NCBI GenBank assembly: GCA_945862385.1
Contig: CAMAXV010000016.1
Coordinates: forward strand, 1 to 62,493
Reading direction: 5' to 3'
Length of the DNA: 62,493 nt
Origin: Chitinophaga pinensis
GTDB lineage: Bacteria > Bacteroidota > Bacteroidia > Chitinophagales > Chitinophagaceae
Part shown: positions 41,564-49,980 of the stretch, one piece after another
How positions within the stretch are numbered: the first letter of the stretch is position 1
How the letters are laid out: the number at the start of each line of letters is the position of its first letter
Notes under the pieces: model-generated
What the model was told of the DNA's origin: nothing
The model's input: the letters and a program-made list of their open reading frames with translations, nothing else
Database searches by the model: none
Position numbers and translations under genes: made by a program

Positions 41564-42295
41564 TCAGGTCAGTAAAAGTTTGAGTGCAGCCAACAACAGC
41601 ACCACTGCAAGCAGGTATTTCAAAATCTGCTGATTGAACCTGCTGGCACCCAGCCATCCGCCAAGTGTGCCGCCTACAAAGGCAATACCGGCATACATGA
41701 ACATCCCAAATTCAAATGATATTCCTTTCGAGAGTTGCCCTCCTAAACCGGAAAGTGAATTGACAAAAATAAACAATGCACTGATAGCTGCAGTCTGTTT
41801 CTGATTGGTCCACTTAAGCATCAATAACACCGGTGAAAGAATGATACCACCACCTATGCCAATCAGTCCTGATAAAAATCCAATGACAGCTCCTATCAAC
41901 ACAGACAACCCGATATTTCCTTCCTTAAGCTCATGCTCACCTGCATTGGGGAAAAAAAGCATCCTGATAACAGGGATCAACAAGAGCGCACCCAATACCT
42001 TTTTGTAAACATCTGCATCTAGTGCAATCATACCCCCTAAAAAAGAAAGCGGGATAGAAGCCAATGCAAAAGGAAGAAACAGCTTCCATTTGAAATGACC
42101 TCCCCGGTAGAAAAGCATGAATGCCGAGAGTGAAACAAAAAGATTGAGCAACAAAGCAGTAGGCTTCATGAATGCAGGGGACATACTGAACAAAGCCATC
42201 AAAGCCAGGTATCCGCTTGCGCCTCCATGCCCTACCGATGCGTAGAGAAAAGCCACAACAAAAAGGAGCAATATGAAGAGGAGCTGAATTTCCAT
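41564..42295 (-). CDS. TauE/SafE family sulfite/anion exporter
   Basis: A 243-residue membrane protein with about eight hydrophobic segments. The family repeats are recognisable: VAFLYASVGHGGASGYLALM in the first half and IGAVIGFLSGLIGIGGGIILSPVLLML in the second. TauE/SafE proteins move sulfite, sulfoacetate or other small anions. It is wedged between moeA (10 bases) and moaD (11 bases) in the molybdenum cofactor run, so it is clearly part of that operon. It may export a sulfur by-product or carry an anion needed for the cofactor. Neither is shown by the sequence. Confidence 0.87.
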   Translation of the reverse strand: MEIQLLFILLLFVVAFLYASVGHGGASGYLALMALFSMSPAFMKPTALLLNLFVSLSAFMLFYRGGHFKWKLFLPFALASIPLSFLGGMIALDADVYKKVLGALLLIPVIRMLFFPNAGEHELKEGNIGLSVLIGAVIGFLSGLIGIGGGIILSPVLLMLKWTNQKQTAAISALFIFVNSLSGLGGQLSKGISFEFGMFMYAGIAFVGGTLGGWLGASRFNQQILKYLLAVVLLLAALKLLLT

Positions 42296-42305
42296 TTTGA
42301 AAGAA

Positions 42306-43496
42306 TCAGTAAGGTAGCAAATGAATTTGAATCAGATCGCCTGGAGCCCAGGTTGTTTGTGATTCAGGCAACACTGCAAGGCAATTGGCCCGGGCAAAAC
42401 TTGCCAGTTTATAGGATTCTTGTCCGGTTAATAACTTCACATTACTTCCATCATATTCAGCCTTGAGGAAATGGGTAAGTCCTGCTGGTTTGTTATGACC
42501 GGATGCCAGTGGCACATTTGCCGACCTGAGTGAAAGTATTGTTCCTGTGAGGCTGCCAAGTGCTGGCCAGACATACTGATAGAAACAGGTCAATACAGAA
42601 GCAGGGTTTCCCGGCAAACCAAAAACTGGCTTGTTCCCCTTCATCCCAAAGAGAATCGGTTTACCGGGTTTTTGCTTGATTTTATGGAAGATTTTTTCAA
42701 CGCCACAGGTTTCAAAAGCCCGCATGGTAAAATCATAATCTCCTACACTAACACCACCGGTCATGAGCACCATGTCATTATCTTCAAGCAAGTTTCCCAG
42801 CATAGCTTCAAGCTGCGTGGGATCATCTTTCGCATGCAGGGTGGTTGATACATTGATTCCCATTGCAGACAAGGCCGCACGCAGGGTAAATGAATTGGAT
42901 TCATAGACCTGTCCGTAGCTAAGCTGTGTTCCAGGTTCACACAACTCATTGCCTGTTACCAGAATTCCAACCCGTGGGTTTGTAAAAACCTCCACCTCAT
43001 ACACACCCATTCCGGCCAGAAACCCTATGGATGCTGGAGTGAGTCTAGTGCCGACTGGGAGAGCAAGTGATCCTTTCTGAATTTCAGAACCCACAGGCCT
43101 TACATTATCACCCCGCTTCAAGGGATGATCATTAATTATTAACTGCCCGTTTTCTGCCCTGGATTTTTCCTGCACCACTACGGTATCCGCTCCTGGAGGA
43201 ACTGCTGCACCGGTAAAAATGCGAACCGCTTTTCCCGCTTCAACATGCATGCCACTGCTGCTTCCTGCAGCCATTTCACCCTGCAGGGTAATGACACTAC
43301 CCAGACTGTCAAACGCCAAGGCATAACCATCCATACTCGACTGGGGATAGGCAGGAATATCAAGTTCTGCATAAATATCCTTTGCGAGCACACTCCCTGC
43401 GGCGGCAGCCAATCCAACCTTACAGGTATTGAGCTGGCTCACCGATGCATGGATCATTTGCTTTGCCTGCTCAACTGAAATCATTGTTTCCATCAT
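42306..43496 (-). CDS. moeA: Molybdopterin molybdotransferase MoeA
   Basis: A 396-residue protein with the full MoeA domain order. It has an N-terminal region ending at DIPAYPQSSMDGYALAF, GGDNVRPV-type segment KRGDNVRPVGSEIQKG, the MogA-like domain with TGNELCEPG and MTGGVSVGDYDF, FGLPGNPASVLTCFYQYV, and the C-terminal beta domain. It inserts molybdate into adenylylated molybdopterin. I choose ATG 43496; a TTG four codons upstream is the longest possible start. It follows moaA by 36 bases. Confidence 0.93.
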   Translation of the reverse strand: MMETMISVEQAKQMIHASVSQLNTCKVGLAAAAGSVLAKDIYAELDIPAYPQSSMDGYALAFDSLGSVITLQGEMAAGSSSGMHVEAGKAVRIFTGAAVPPGADTVVVQEKSRAENGQLIINDHPLKRGDNVRPVGSEIQKGSLALPVGTRLTPASIGFLAGMGVYEVEVFTNPRVGILVTGNELCEPGTQLSYGQVYESNSFTLRAALSAMGINVSTTLHAKDDPTQLEAMLGNLLEDNDMVLMTGGVSVGDYDFTMRAFETCGVEKIFHKIKQKPGKPILFGMKGNKPVFGLPGNPASVLTCFYQYVWPALGSLTGTILSLRSANVPLASGHNKPAGLTHFLKAEYDGSNVKLLTGQESYKLASFARANCLAVLPESQTTWAPGDLIQIHLLPY

Positions 43497-43532
43497 AGCT
43501 TTTTTCAATCTAACGCATCAGCAACAAATAAT

Positions 43533-44513
43533 TTAACCCCCTATGGTGATCATACTTCTGTTTTCCAGTTTTGAAGTCTCTATCTTTCCCATGTCTGTGG
43601 TGAATTGTCCACCCAGCGCCTTCTTCTTGTCACGTATACTCTGGTGAATGAGCGGCACCAGATCTTCACCGTTGCGAAATGCAGTGAGCAGATCGGTTTC
43701 GGAAGTGGAAAAGAGACAATTCTTCATCTTACCGTCAGCGGTGAGTCGCATTCTGTTGCAGTCTCCGCAGAAAGGAGCACTCATGGTGCTGATGACTGCA
43801 AAAGTGCCCTGGTGTCCGGGAACAATATATTTTTTAGCGGTATCATGTTTCTCCCTGTCGAGTGGCAGCACATCATATTCATCACTTACCCTGGAGAGTA
43901 TCTCCTGCCAGGTCATGACTTTGGCGCTATCCCAGCGGTTTCCGCTGAAGGGCATAAACTCAATAAAACGGATATGTACCGGTTGTTCTTTTGTCCATGC
44001 AACAAAGTCACTGATTTCATGGTCGTTTAATCCTTTCATCACAACGGCATTCACTCTTACGTTAATACCTTCGCTGAGCATCAGGTCGATGTTACTGCGA
44101 ACCCTGTCAAACTGATCTCTTCTGGTCATCAGCATGAACCGGTCTTTCTGCAAAGTGTCCAGGCTGATGTTGAGCGATGTGATTCCAGCTTTTTTGATGA
44201 CATCCACAAACTCATGCAGTCTGGTACCATTGGTGGTGATAGTTAGTTTAACCGGAAATTTGGAAAGCCTTTCAATGATGTCTGCGGCGTCTTTCCTTAC
44301 CAGGGGTTCACCACCCGTCAGCCTGATTTTCTTTACCCCCTGTGCAACAAATATTTTGGCGATGGACTCTATTTCATCAGCCTGCATGAGCTTGCTGGCT
44401 GGCGTGAAAGTATACTCCTCTTCGGGCATACAATAAAAGCAACGCAGGTTACAATTATCCGTCAATGAAATACGGAGGTAATCATGCACACGGCTGAATC
44501 CATCAATGATCAT
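43533..44513 (-). CDS. moaA: GTP 3',8-cyclase MoaA
   Basis: A 326-residue radical SAM enzyme. The SAM cluster cysteines are Cys21, Cys25 and Cys28 (DNCNLRCFYCMPEEE), RLTGGEPLVR follows, and the second cluster is in APFCGDCNRMRLTADGKMKNCLF. The C-terminal Gly-Gly (SMITIGG) needed for activity is present. It starts molybdopterin synthesis from GTP. Its ATG overlaps the stop of the mocA gene (ATGA), and it is in the middle of the cox/moa operon. Confidence 0.95.
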   Translation of the reverse strand: MIIDGFSRVHDYLRISLTDNCNLRCFYCMPEEEYTFTPASKLMQADEIESIAKIFVAQGVKKIRLTGGEPLVRKDAADIIERLSKFPVKLTITTNGTRLHEFVDVIKKAGITSLNISLDTLQKDRFMLMTRRDQFDRVRSNIDLMLSEGINVRVNAVVMKGLNDHEISDFVAWTKEQPVHIRFIEFMPFSGNRWDSAKVMTWQEILSRVSDEYDVLPLDREKHDTAKKYIVPGHQGTFAVISTMSAPFCGDCNRMRLTADGKMKNCLFSTSETDLLTAFRNGEDLVPLIHQSIRDKKKALGGQFTTDMGKIETSKLENRSMITIGG

Positions 44514-45124
44514 AAATTATTTTTATATGTAAGCAATCGTTCATAATCTTCACGTGTATCGATATCGTATATGCCCTTTTCAAAATCAAGAACGGCCACC
44601 TGATCTGCCATTCCTTCCAGCAGCTTTCTGGCCCCCGTATCTCCTTTCAAATCAAGCAACTGGCTGAAAACTGAATGGTGAAACAAAGCCGGCGTCCCCA
44701 GACGGTCACCATAGCGGCAGGCCGCTACTGGAAGATCTGCACTGGCCTGGAGGTTGATCAACTCCATAAGGAGATCTGCCTGAAGAAAGGGCTGGTCACA
44801 TACCAGAAAAAGTATACCATCCATTTGAGGATGATGGCTCTCGATGTGACGAATACCTGCTCGAAGTGAAGCAGCCATGCCTTCCTGCCAGTTGGGGTTG
44901 AGGATTACTTCAATCCCTGCCTGACTGACCTCTGGCAAGATTAATTCAGCATGTGCACCCAGCACCACCACTACCGTACCGTTTCCCAGCTCCTGTGCAG
45001 CTGCAACTGTGCGTTCCAGGAGGGTTGTGCCATCCACCTGGAGCAGCTGCTTGGGGCTGCCCAACCGTTTACTCTGGCCTCCGGCCAGGATAACAATACC
45101 AGGAGATGTAACAGGGTAATTCAT
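44510..45124 (-). CDS. mocA: Molybdenum cofactor cytidylyltransferase-type nucleotidyltransferase
   Basis: A 204-residue nucleotidyltransferase of the MocA/MobA fold, with the nucleotide loop VILAGGQSKRLGSPKQLL at the N terminus and ILFLVCDQPFLQADLL for metal binding. MocA uses CTP to make molybdopterin cytosine dinucleotide, the cofactor form of CO dehydrogenase and other xanthine-oxidase-family enzymes. Its place between the XdhC genes and moaA in a CO dehydrogenase operon favours MocA over the GTP-using MobA. It starts directly at the stop of the XdhC gene upstream. Confidence 0.87.
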   Translation of the reverse strand: MNYPVTSPGIVILAGGQSKRLGSPKQLLQVDGTTLLERTVAAAQELGNGTVVVVLGAHAELILPEVSQAGIEVILNPNWQEGMAASLRAGIRHIESHHPQMDGILFLVCDQPFLQADLLMELINLQASADLPVAACRYGDRLGTPALFHHSVFSQLLDLKGDTGARKLLEGMADQVAVLDFEKGIYDIDTREDYERLLTYKNNL

Positions 45125-46285
45125 TTATCCATTAATCTTTTTTATGCTTATCTGTGTGGCTGACCTGGCATGTATAACATCCGTTTTACATTTTAGTTGT
45201 CCACCTTTTGTTCCCGTGAGCACACCCTGGATTTCTGCAATGATACTCAAGGCTATCTCCTCAGGTGTTTCGGCTCCGATTTCCAGTCCGGCCGGACCAT
45301 ACACTTTCTCCAGCATCTCTTCGGTCACCTCCACACCGCCTGTACGCAGTTCATCGAGCATGCGTTCGAGTTTTTTCTTCGGACCAAGCATTCCGATGTA
45401 GGGCGTCCGGGTTGGTAACAGGGCCCTCAGCATGGCCAGGTCGTAATTGTAATTGTGTGTCATCATGACAAAAACGGTGCGTTCGTCCATTGGGAGCTGC
45501 TCCAGTACCAGTTCAGGTTTACTGACAAGAACCTGACAGGCACTGGCAAACCGTTCGGGTCTGGCATGGGTATTTCGTCCATCCACCACCCTTACATCCC
45601 AGCCCAGGGTATCTGCAAACTGCATCATGGGGATAGCATCGTTACCTGCGCCCACCACAACCATTGAGACTGAAGGCTGCAGGTATTCAATGAAGGCAGT
45701 TATTGCCCAACCCTCACCGGTGAATTGTCTGAAAACCGACTTTCCGGTTTGTAACACCTGTTTCATTTCATCTGTCAGGTCGTTCTGCAAAGCAGGAAAG
45801 GGTTGACTACCTGAAAGATGTCCATCAGCCTCCAGGAGCATACAGGTACCGGGTTGAACATTGCGCTTGTCAGACAAGTCAAACAATGTCACAAGCACTG
45901 CATGCTGACGAATGGCCAATGCCCTTCTTAGCAGCTGTATCGGATTGGCAGGATGATTCGGATTGATTGGCTCGAACAGCACCTGGATTACACCTGCGCA
46001 TCCGAGCTGGATGCCAATAGTCATATCATCTTCGTCACTGGTATCATAGGTTACCAGTTTTGACTGCTGCTGAGAGAGTGCGAACATGGCTTTGCGGAGG
46101 GCATCACCTTCCAGACATCCGCCACTGATAGCTCCCGTGAGTTCACCTTCATCATTAACCAGCATACGGGCACCGGGACGGCGATAGGAAGAACCATCCA
46201 GGTGAACAACTGCAGCAAGGGCAGTTTTTTTTCCCTGCTGCACCGCAGCGTCATAAGCTTTCACTATTTCTCTTAATTCCTTCAC
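45125..46285 (-). CDS. XdhC/CoxF family molybdoenzyme maturation protein
   Basis: A 386-residue XdhC-family protein. The N-terminal XdhC_CoxI domain begins KTALAAVVHLDGSSYRRPGARMLVNDEGELTGAISGGCLEG with its typical SSYRRPGARM and GAISGGCLEGD blocks. The C-terminal Rossmann domain has VVVGAGNDAIPMMQFAD and MTHNYNYDLAML. XdhC proteins bind the cofactor, protect it and insert it into xanthine-oxidase-type enzymes after sulfuration. The start is GTG (46285). It is the second of two XdhC genes in the operon; this copy has no extra domain. Confidence 0.88.
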   Translation of the reverse strand: MKELREIVKAYDAAVQQGKKTALAAVVHLDGSSYRRPGARMLVNDEGELTGAISGGCLEGDALRKAMFALSQQQSKLVTYDTSDEDDMTIGIQLGCAGVIQVLFEPINPNHPANPIQLLRRALAIRQHAVLVTLFDLSDKRNVQPGTCMLLEADGHLSGSQPFPALQNDLTDEMKQVLQTGKSVFRQFTGEGWAITAFIEYLQPSVSMVVVGAGNDAIPMMQFADTLGWDVRVVDGRNTHARPERFASACQVLVSKPELVLEQLPMDERTVFVMMTHNYNYDLAMLRALLPTRTPYIGMLGPKKKLERMLDELRTGGVEVTEEMLEKVYGPAGLEIGAETPEEIALSIIAEIQGVLTGTKGGQLKCKTDVIHARSATQISIKKING

Positions 46286-46314
46286 GTTATAATATACTGA
46301 TTTTTTTGGATATG

Positions 46315-47328
46315 CTACATCCCTTCATATTCCATTCCCTGTTCACGGGCCTGGATGTATTTTTCAGGATCTTTTTCAAATTTTACCTTACATCCATCAC
46401 AGCAGAAATAGACTTTTTCACCCTTGTATTCCATGATGTGCCTGGGATTGTTTTTATCTACCGGAACTCCACAAACGGGGTTGATGTAATATTCTGGTGC
46501 CGCAACTGCAACCCCAGATTCTGCAGGCACTTCCTGCTGCACCAGCACTGACAATCCGTTCTTAACCTGAATGATTTCTGCCAGGATACTGATGGCTACT
46601 TCGTCAGGTTGCTTGGCATTGATATCCAGACCTGCCGGTGAAGTGATTTGCCCGATTATGCCCTCTTCTATACCGGCATCTTTCAGGTATTGGATGATGG
46701 AGGCCGACTTTTTTCTGCTGGCCACAAAACCAAGATAAGCAGCTTGTTTTTTGACTGCTGACATCATAGCCTTTTCATCGTCTTCCCCCTGGGTGGCTAC
46801 TACGATGAAAGAAAGCGGACCCGTCTTGACATTACTCAGGTCGATCTGTGTAATCAATTCATCTACCTTGTGAAATGTTTTCAGTCCGGCATCCCTTGCC
46901 ACACCGGTAATGCGAAAGCCGGCAGCATGTCCGAGCTTGGTCAGTGCATTGGCAATCTCAGTTTTACCAACAACTACCAGGTGTGGCTGTGGCAGAACGG
47001 GTTCTATGAAGATTTCTACGGTTCCCTCACTCTGACAGGTCATTTTGTATTCCATAACATTTCCATGTTTTTGAGGCTGTGTTATATGTTTCCCGATTCT
47101 CAACAGTCGGGGCTTCCCTGAACTGATGGCATCAGCTGCCTCTTTCAGCACAATGCCTTTTACACAACCACCACCAATCCAGCCAATCAGTTGCCCGTTT
47201 TGCCGGATGATGGCCCTGTCTCCTGCCTTGCCACTGCTGGGCGCTTCGCGGTTAACCACAAGGGCCATGGCAAAAGGTTCGCTCCTTTTTTTAAGATCTG
47301 TTATCTGTTCAATTATTTTATCCTGCAT
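46315..47328 (-). CDS. XdhC family protein fused to a C-terminal YHS domain
   Basis: A 337-residue protein. Residues about 15-265 are XdhC-like (VNREAPSSGKAGDRAIIRQNG, IGGGCVKG, then a Rossmann part with VVVGKTEIANALTKLG and ATQGEDDEKAMM). Residues 280-325 form a YHS domain with Cys286 in INPVCGVPVD and Cys309, Cys310 and Cys313 in VYFCCDGCKVKF, a metal-binding module found in copper- and heavy-metal-handling proteins. In CO dehydrogenase maturation, CoxE and CoxF are linked to copper loading of the Mo-Cu site. This fusion is a good candidate for a copper-delivering CoxF; that is inference. It overlaps the coxE end by 11 bases. Confidence 0.85.
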   Translation of the reverse strand: MQDKIIEQITDLKKRSEPFAMALVVNREAPSSGKAGDRAIIRQNGQLIGWIGGGCVKGIVLKEAADAISSGKPRLLRIGKHITQPQKHGNVMEYKMTCQSEGTVEIFIEPVLPQPHLVVVGKTEIANALTKLGHAAGFRITGVARDAGLKTFHKVDELITQIDLSNVKTGPLSFIVVATQGEDDEKAMMSAVKKQAAYLGFVASRKKSASIIQYLKDAGIEEGIIGQITSPAGLDINAKQPDEVAISILAEIIQVKNGLSVLVQQEVPAESGVAVAAPEYYINPVCGVPVDKNNPRHIMEYKGEKVYFCCDGCKVKFEKDPEKYIQAREQGMEYEGM

Positions 47329-48463
47329 GCATCAGTATTTTTTCCAGTTCAAGTAAACTTTCCAGGTTGTGGGCACTGCTGAAATCGTCGATGGAAGGAA
47401 GCGCAGCCTGCATACCTCTGGCAAGCGGCTGGTAGTCTTTCATTCCCTTGAGCGGATTCAGCCAGATGACCCTTTTGGCTCTCCTGTGGATATGTTGTAG
47501 GGCCGTGCCTAGCAGGGCCGTATCCCCCGTATCCAGTCCGTCGCTCAGCACGAGTACAAGAGGTGATCCGTTGAGCATGCGTTTGCCGTATTTTTCAGTA
47601 AACTCCTGCAGGCACTCTCCAATTTTGGTACCGCTGCTCCAGTTATCGGCTTCAGTTCCCACTTGTCTGAGGACTTCGTCAAGCTGCTGCAATTGCAAGG
47701 CTTTGGTGATTCTTTTGAGCGATGTGCTGAACACAAACGCTTCAAGCTGTCTGAAATGTTCCCGGAGTGTACAGATGAAACGGAGGAGAAAAAAAGAGTA
47801 TTTATCCATGGATCCACTTACATCCAGTAAAACAATTAACCGCTGCTTCTTAGGTGTATGCATGCGGTAATACAGGTCAACCGGCTCTCCGCCTGTTGAG
47901 AGGCTTTTGCGGATGGTTCTCCGCAGGTTGATCTGACCTGCTTTCAGGTCCTGCTTCATCCTGCGGCGCATCCTTACTGCCATTTGTTTGCAAAGCTTGC
48001 GGGCTATTTCTGCAAGCTCTTCAGCTTCCATGGTGTTCAGCAGGGAAAGATCCGTTTTTTTTAGGCGTTCTGCGGCATTGGCACCGCTTACATTTTTGGC
48101 TTCTTCTTCCTGTGGACCGGACTGTCCAACACCCAGCATGACTACTGAAGCTGTTGCTTTCTTATTGAAACTTCCCTGAATCGTAGACTTCCCTTTTCTG
48201 CCGTTGAGGTCAATGGGATTGGTATCCCAGAAAAGCGAGAACAACTTTTCAAAAACGAGCATTTCTTCTGGTGTATTGCAGAAGATAGACTTGAGTGCTG
48301 CTTTGAAAAAACGACGTTCCTGCAACATTCCTGTGCCTGCTGCGGTGAAGGCATCCTGTGTCTCCCGGATGCCTATATTCAGTCCGTGCCCCCTTGCAAA
48401 TTGTGCAAAGGCAACAATGCCTTCAGACAGGCTGGCGGTTTGAAAAGCCTGGACTTTCTCCAT
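47318..48463 (-). CDS. coxE: VWA domain protein CoxE
   Basis: A 381-residue protein of the CoxE family. The C-terminal von Willebrand A domain begins RLIVLLDVSGSMDKYSFF, an intact MIDAS DxSxS motif, followed by the metal-contacting Thr in GTKIGECL and Asp in LVLSDGLDTGD. The N-terminal half is helical and basic around RMRRRMKQDLKAGQINLRR. CoxE works with the MoxR-type ATPase CoxD in maturing the CO dehydrogenase active site and is required for copper insertion in Oligotropha. It lies 6 bases after coxD. Confidence 0.9.
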   Translation of the reverse strand: MEKVQAFQTASLSEGIVAFAQFARGHGLNIGIRETQDAFTAAGTGMLQERRFFKAALKSIFCNTPEEMLVFEKLFSLFWDTNPIDLNGRKGKSTIQGSFNKKATASVVMLGVGQSGPQEEEAKNVSGANAAERLKKTDLSLLNTMEAEELAEIARKLCKQMAVRMRRRMKQDLKAGQINLRRTIRKSLSTGGEPVDLYYRMHTPKKQRLIVLLDVSGSMDKYSFFLLRFICTLREHFRQLEAFVFSTSLKRITKALQLQQLDEVLRQVGTEADNWSSGTKIGECLQEFTEKYGKRMLNGSPLVLVLSDGLDTGDTALLGTALQHIHRRAKRVIWLNPLKGMKDYQPLARGMQAALPSIDDFSSAHNLESLLELEKILMHAG

Positions 48464-48469
48464 TTCATT

Positions 48470-49348
48470 TTATTCTGCTGCGTTCATTTCTGACAATACC
48501 AACCGGATATCTTCCGATGATTTGAGTATGCTTCCTGCTGTTTGTAACATGGATTGCCTGTTCACTTCGCGGTACCCCAGGGCCATCAGGCTTTCAGCCC
48601 AGTCTATGGTTTCACTCACACCAGGTATTTTGGCCAGTTTTTTCTGGCGGAATGCCTGAACATGTTCTACCACCTGCCGCAGGAGTTGTTCTTCAATTTC
48701 CGGTAGCCTTTGCTGAACAATCGCCATCTCTTTATCGAGTGATGGGTAATCAATCCAATGATAAAGACAACGTCTCTTTAAAGCATCACTGAGTTCGCGG
48801 GTACGGTTTGAGGTGAGGATCACGAAAGGTTTTTGTACCGCCCTGATCGTACCCAACTCAGGTATGGTTATCTGAAAAGCCGACAGCAATTCCAGTAAAA
48901 AAGCCTCGAATTCCTCATCGCTCCTGTCCAGCTCATCTATGAGCAAAACAGGTGCTTTATCTTCCTGGGTAATGGCCTGCAGAAGCGGACGCTTGAGCAG
49001 GTAGTCATCACTGAAAATGATTTGTTCTTTCTCTGCTGTGCTTTTGTCACTGCCTTCCTGCATGCGGATACCCAGTAACTGTTTCTGGTAATTCCATTCA
49101 TACACAGCAGCGTTGACATCTAGGCCCTCATAACACTGCAACCTGATGAGGTTGGTTCCAAGAAACTGCGACAAAACCAATGCTGCTTCGGTTTTACCCA
49201 CGCCGGGCGGACCTTCCAGCAGCAATGGTTTGCCTAGTTTTAACAACAGATATAGCGAAGTAGCCATCTCCTCATCAGCTACATACTGGTGTTCGCTGAG
49301 GAAACGGATGAGCTCTTCCGGATGATTCAATGCTTCTGTTCGTTTCAT
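48470..49348 (-). CDS. coxD: MoxR-type AAA ATPase CoxD
   Basis: A 292-residue AAA+ ATPase. The Walker A motif GPPGVGKT is at 46-53, Walker B is VLLIDELDRSDEEFEAFLLEL, and the sensor region ILTSNRTRELSDALKRRCLYHWIDYP contains the arginine fingers. In Oligotropha, CoxD partly unfolds apo-CO dehydrogenase so that sulfur can be added to its Mo centre. Its start overlaps the coxG stop by 4 bases (ATGA). Confidence 0.92.
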   Translation of the reverse strand: MKRTEALNHPEELIRFLSEHQYVADEEMATSLYLLLKLGKPLLLEGPPGVGKTEAALVLSQFLGTNLIRLQCYEGLDVNAAVYEWNYQKQLLGIRMQEGSDKSTAEKEQIIFSDDYLLKRPLLQAITQEDKAPVLLIDELDRSDEEFEAFLLELLSAFQITIPELGTIRAVQKPFVILTSNRTRELSDALKRRCLYHWIDYPSLDKEMAIVQQRLPEIEEQLLRQVVEHVQAFRQKKLAKIPGVSETIDWAESLMALGYREVNRQSMLQTAGSILKSSEDIRLVLSEMNAAE

Positions 49349-49872
49349 GATTTACCGCCAAACATACCTTTAATCATGCTGCCCATCATAGCACCTGCAC
49401 TCAGGGCGCCTTTCACATCCTTGCCGTCTAGCTGATTCTTAAAATTGCTCACGAACTGATCGAATACATGGGTTGTAGCGTCTGTTACCAAACGGCTGCC
49501 AAACTGGGCAAGCATTCCCTGAACTGTAACGTCCATGGTAACACTTACTTCGGTGCCGCCATCCTTTTCAGTTAACAATCCGTCAAGAAGCATATCAGCA
49601 CCACCCTTGCCTTTTACATCGGTGCCGCTGCCCTTCATCTTCATGCTGTGGCTTGCTGCATCACGCTCCAGGAAAGAAATAACACCGCCGTATTTGGCTT
49701 TAACCGGACCAAATTTCAGTTCCACTTCACCTTTGAAATTATCGTCATCAACCATTTCCGTGAGTGAGGCACCGGGAACACAGACAACGATTTTTTCAGG
49801 ACTGGTGATATTGGCCCATACATCAGCGATGGGATGAGCCACATGAAATGTTTTTGAGATAGTTGCGTTCAT
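49345..49872 (-). CDS. coxG: CoxG family SRPBCC protein
   Basis: A 175-residue protein of the CO dehydrogenase subunit G family. The START/SRPBCC fold is recognisable in TFHVAHPIADVWANITSPEKIVVCVPGAS and ELKFGPVKAKYGG, and the last 25 residues (AGAMMGSMIKGMFGG) are small and hydrophobic. CoxG is needed to attach CO dehydrogenase to the membrane. It begins the maturation half of the operon, after a 108-base gap from coxL that contains a long stem-loop. Confidence 0.9.
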   Translation of the reverse strand: MNATISKTFHVAHPIADVWANITSPEKIVVCVPGASLTEMVDDDNFKGEVELKFGPVKAKYGGVISFLERDAASHSMKMKGSGTDVKGKGGADMLLDGLLTEKDGGTEVSVTMDVTVQGMLAQFGSRLVTDATTHVFDQFVSNFKNQLDGKDVKGALSAGAMMGSMIKGMFGGKS

Positions 49873-49899
49873 TGTTTAAATTTTAAATGGTACAGTGAA

Positions 49900-49967
49900 A
49901 AAACGTGAAAAGTAAAACAGTTCAGTCTGCACAGCCCTTCCCCACTACTGTTCACCTTTCACGTTTT
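49900..49967 (-). other. Long intercistronic stem-loop between coxL and coxG
   Basis: AAAACGTGAAA (49900-49910) pairs perfectly with TTTCACGTTTT (49957-49967), and the stem continues inward with GT/AC, AA/TT and CAGT/ACTG pairs (to 49921 and 49947), interrupted by two mismatches and one bulge. The loop is about 25 bases. It fills most of the only long gap in the operon, exactly between the structural genes and the maturation genes. No T run follows, so a role in mRNA stability or processing is more likely than full termination. Confidence 0.75.
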
Positions 49968-49980
49968 GGTTATGATATTA

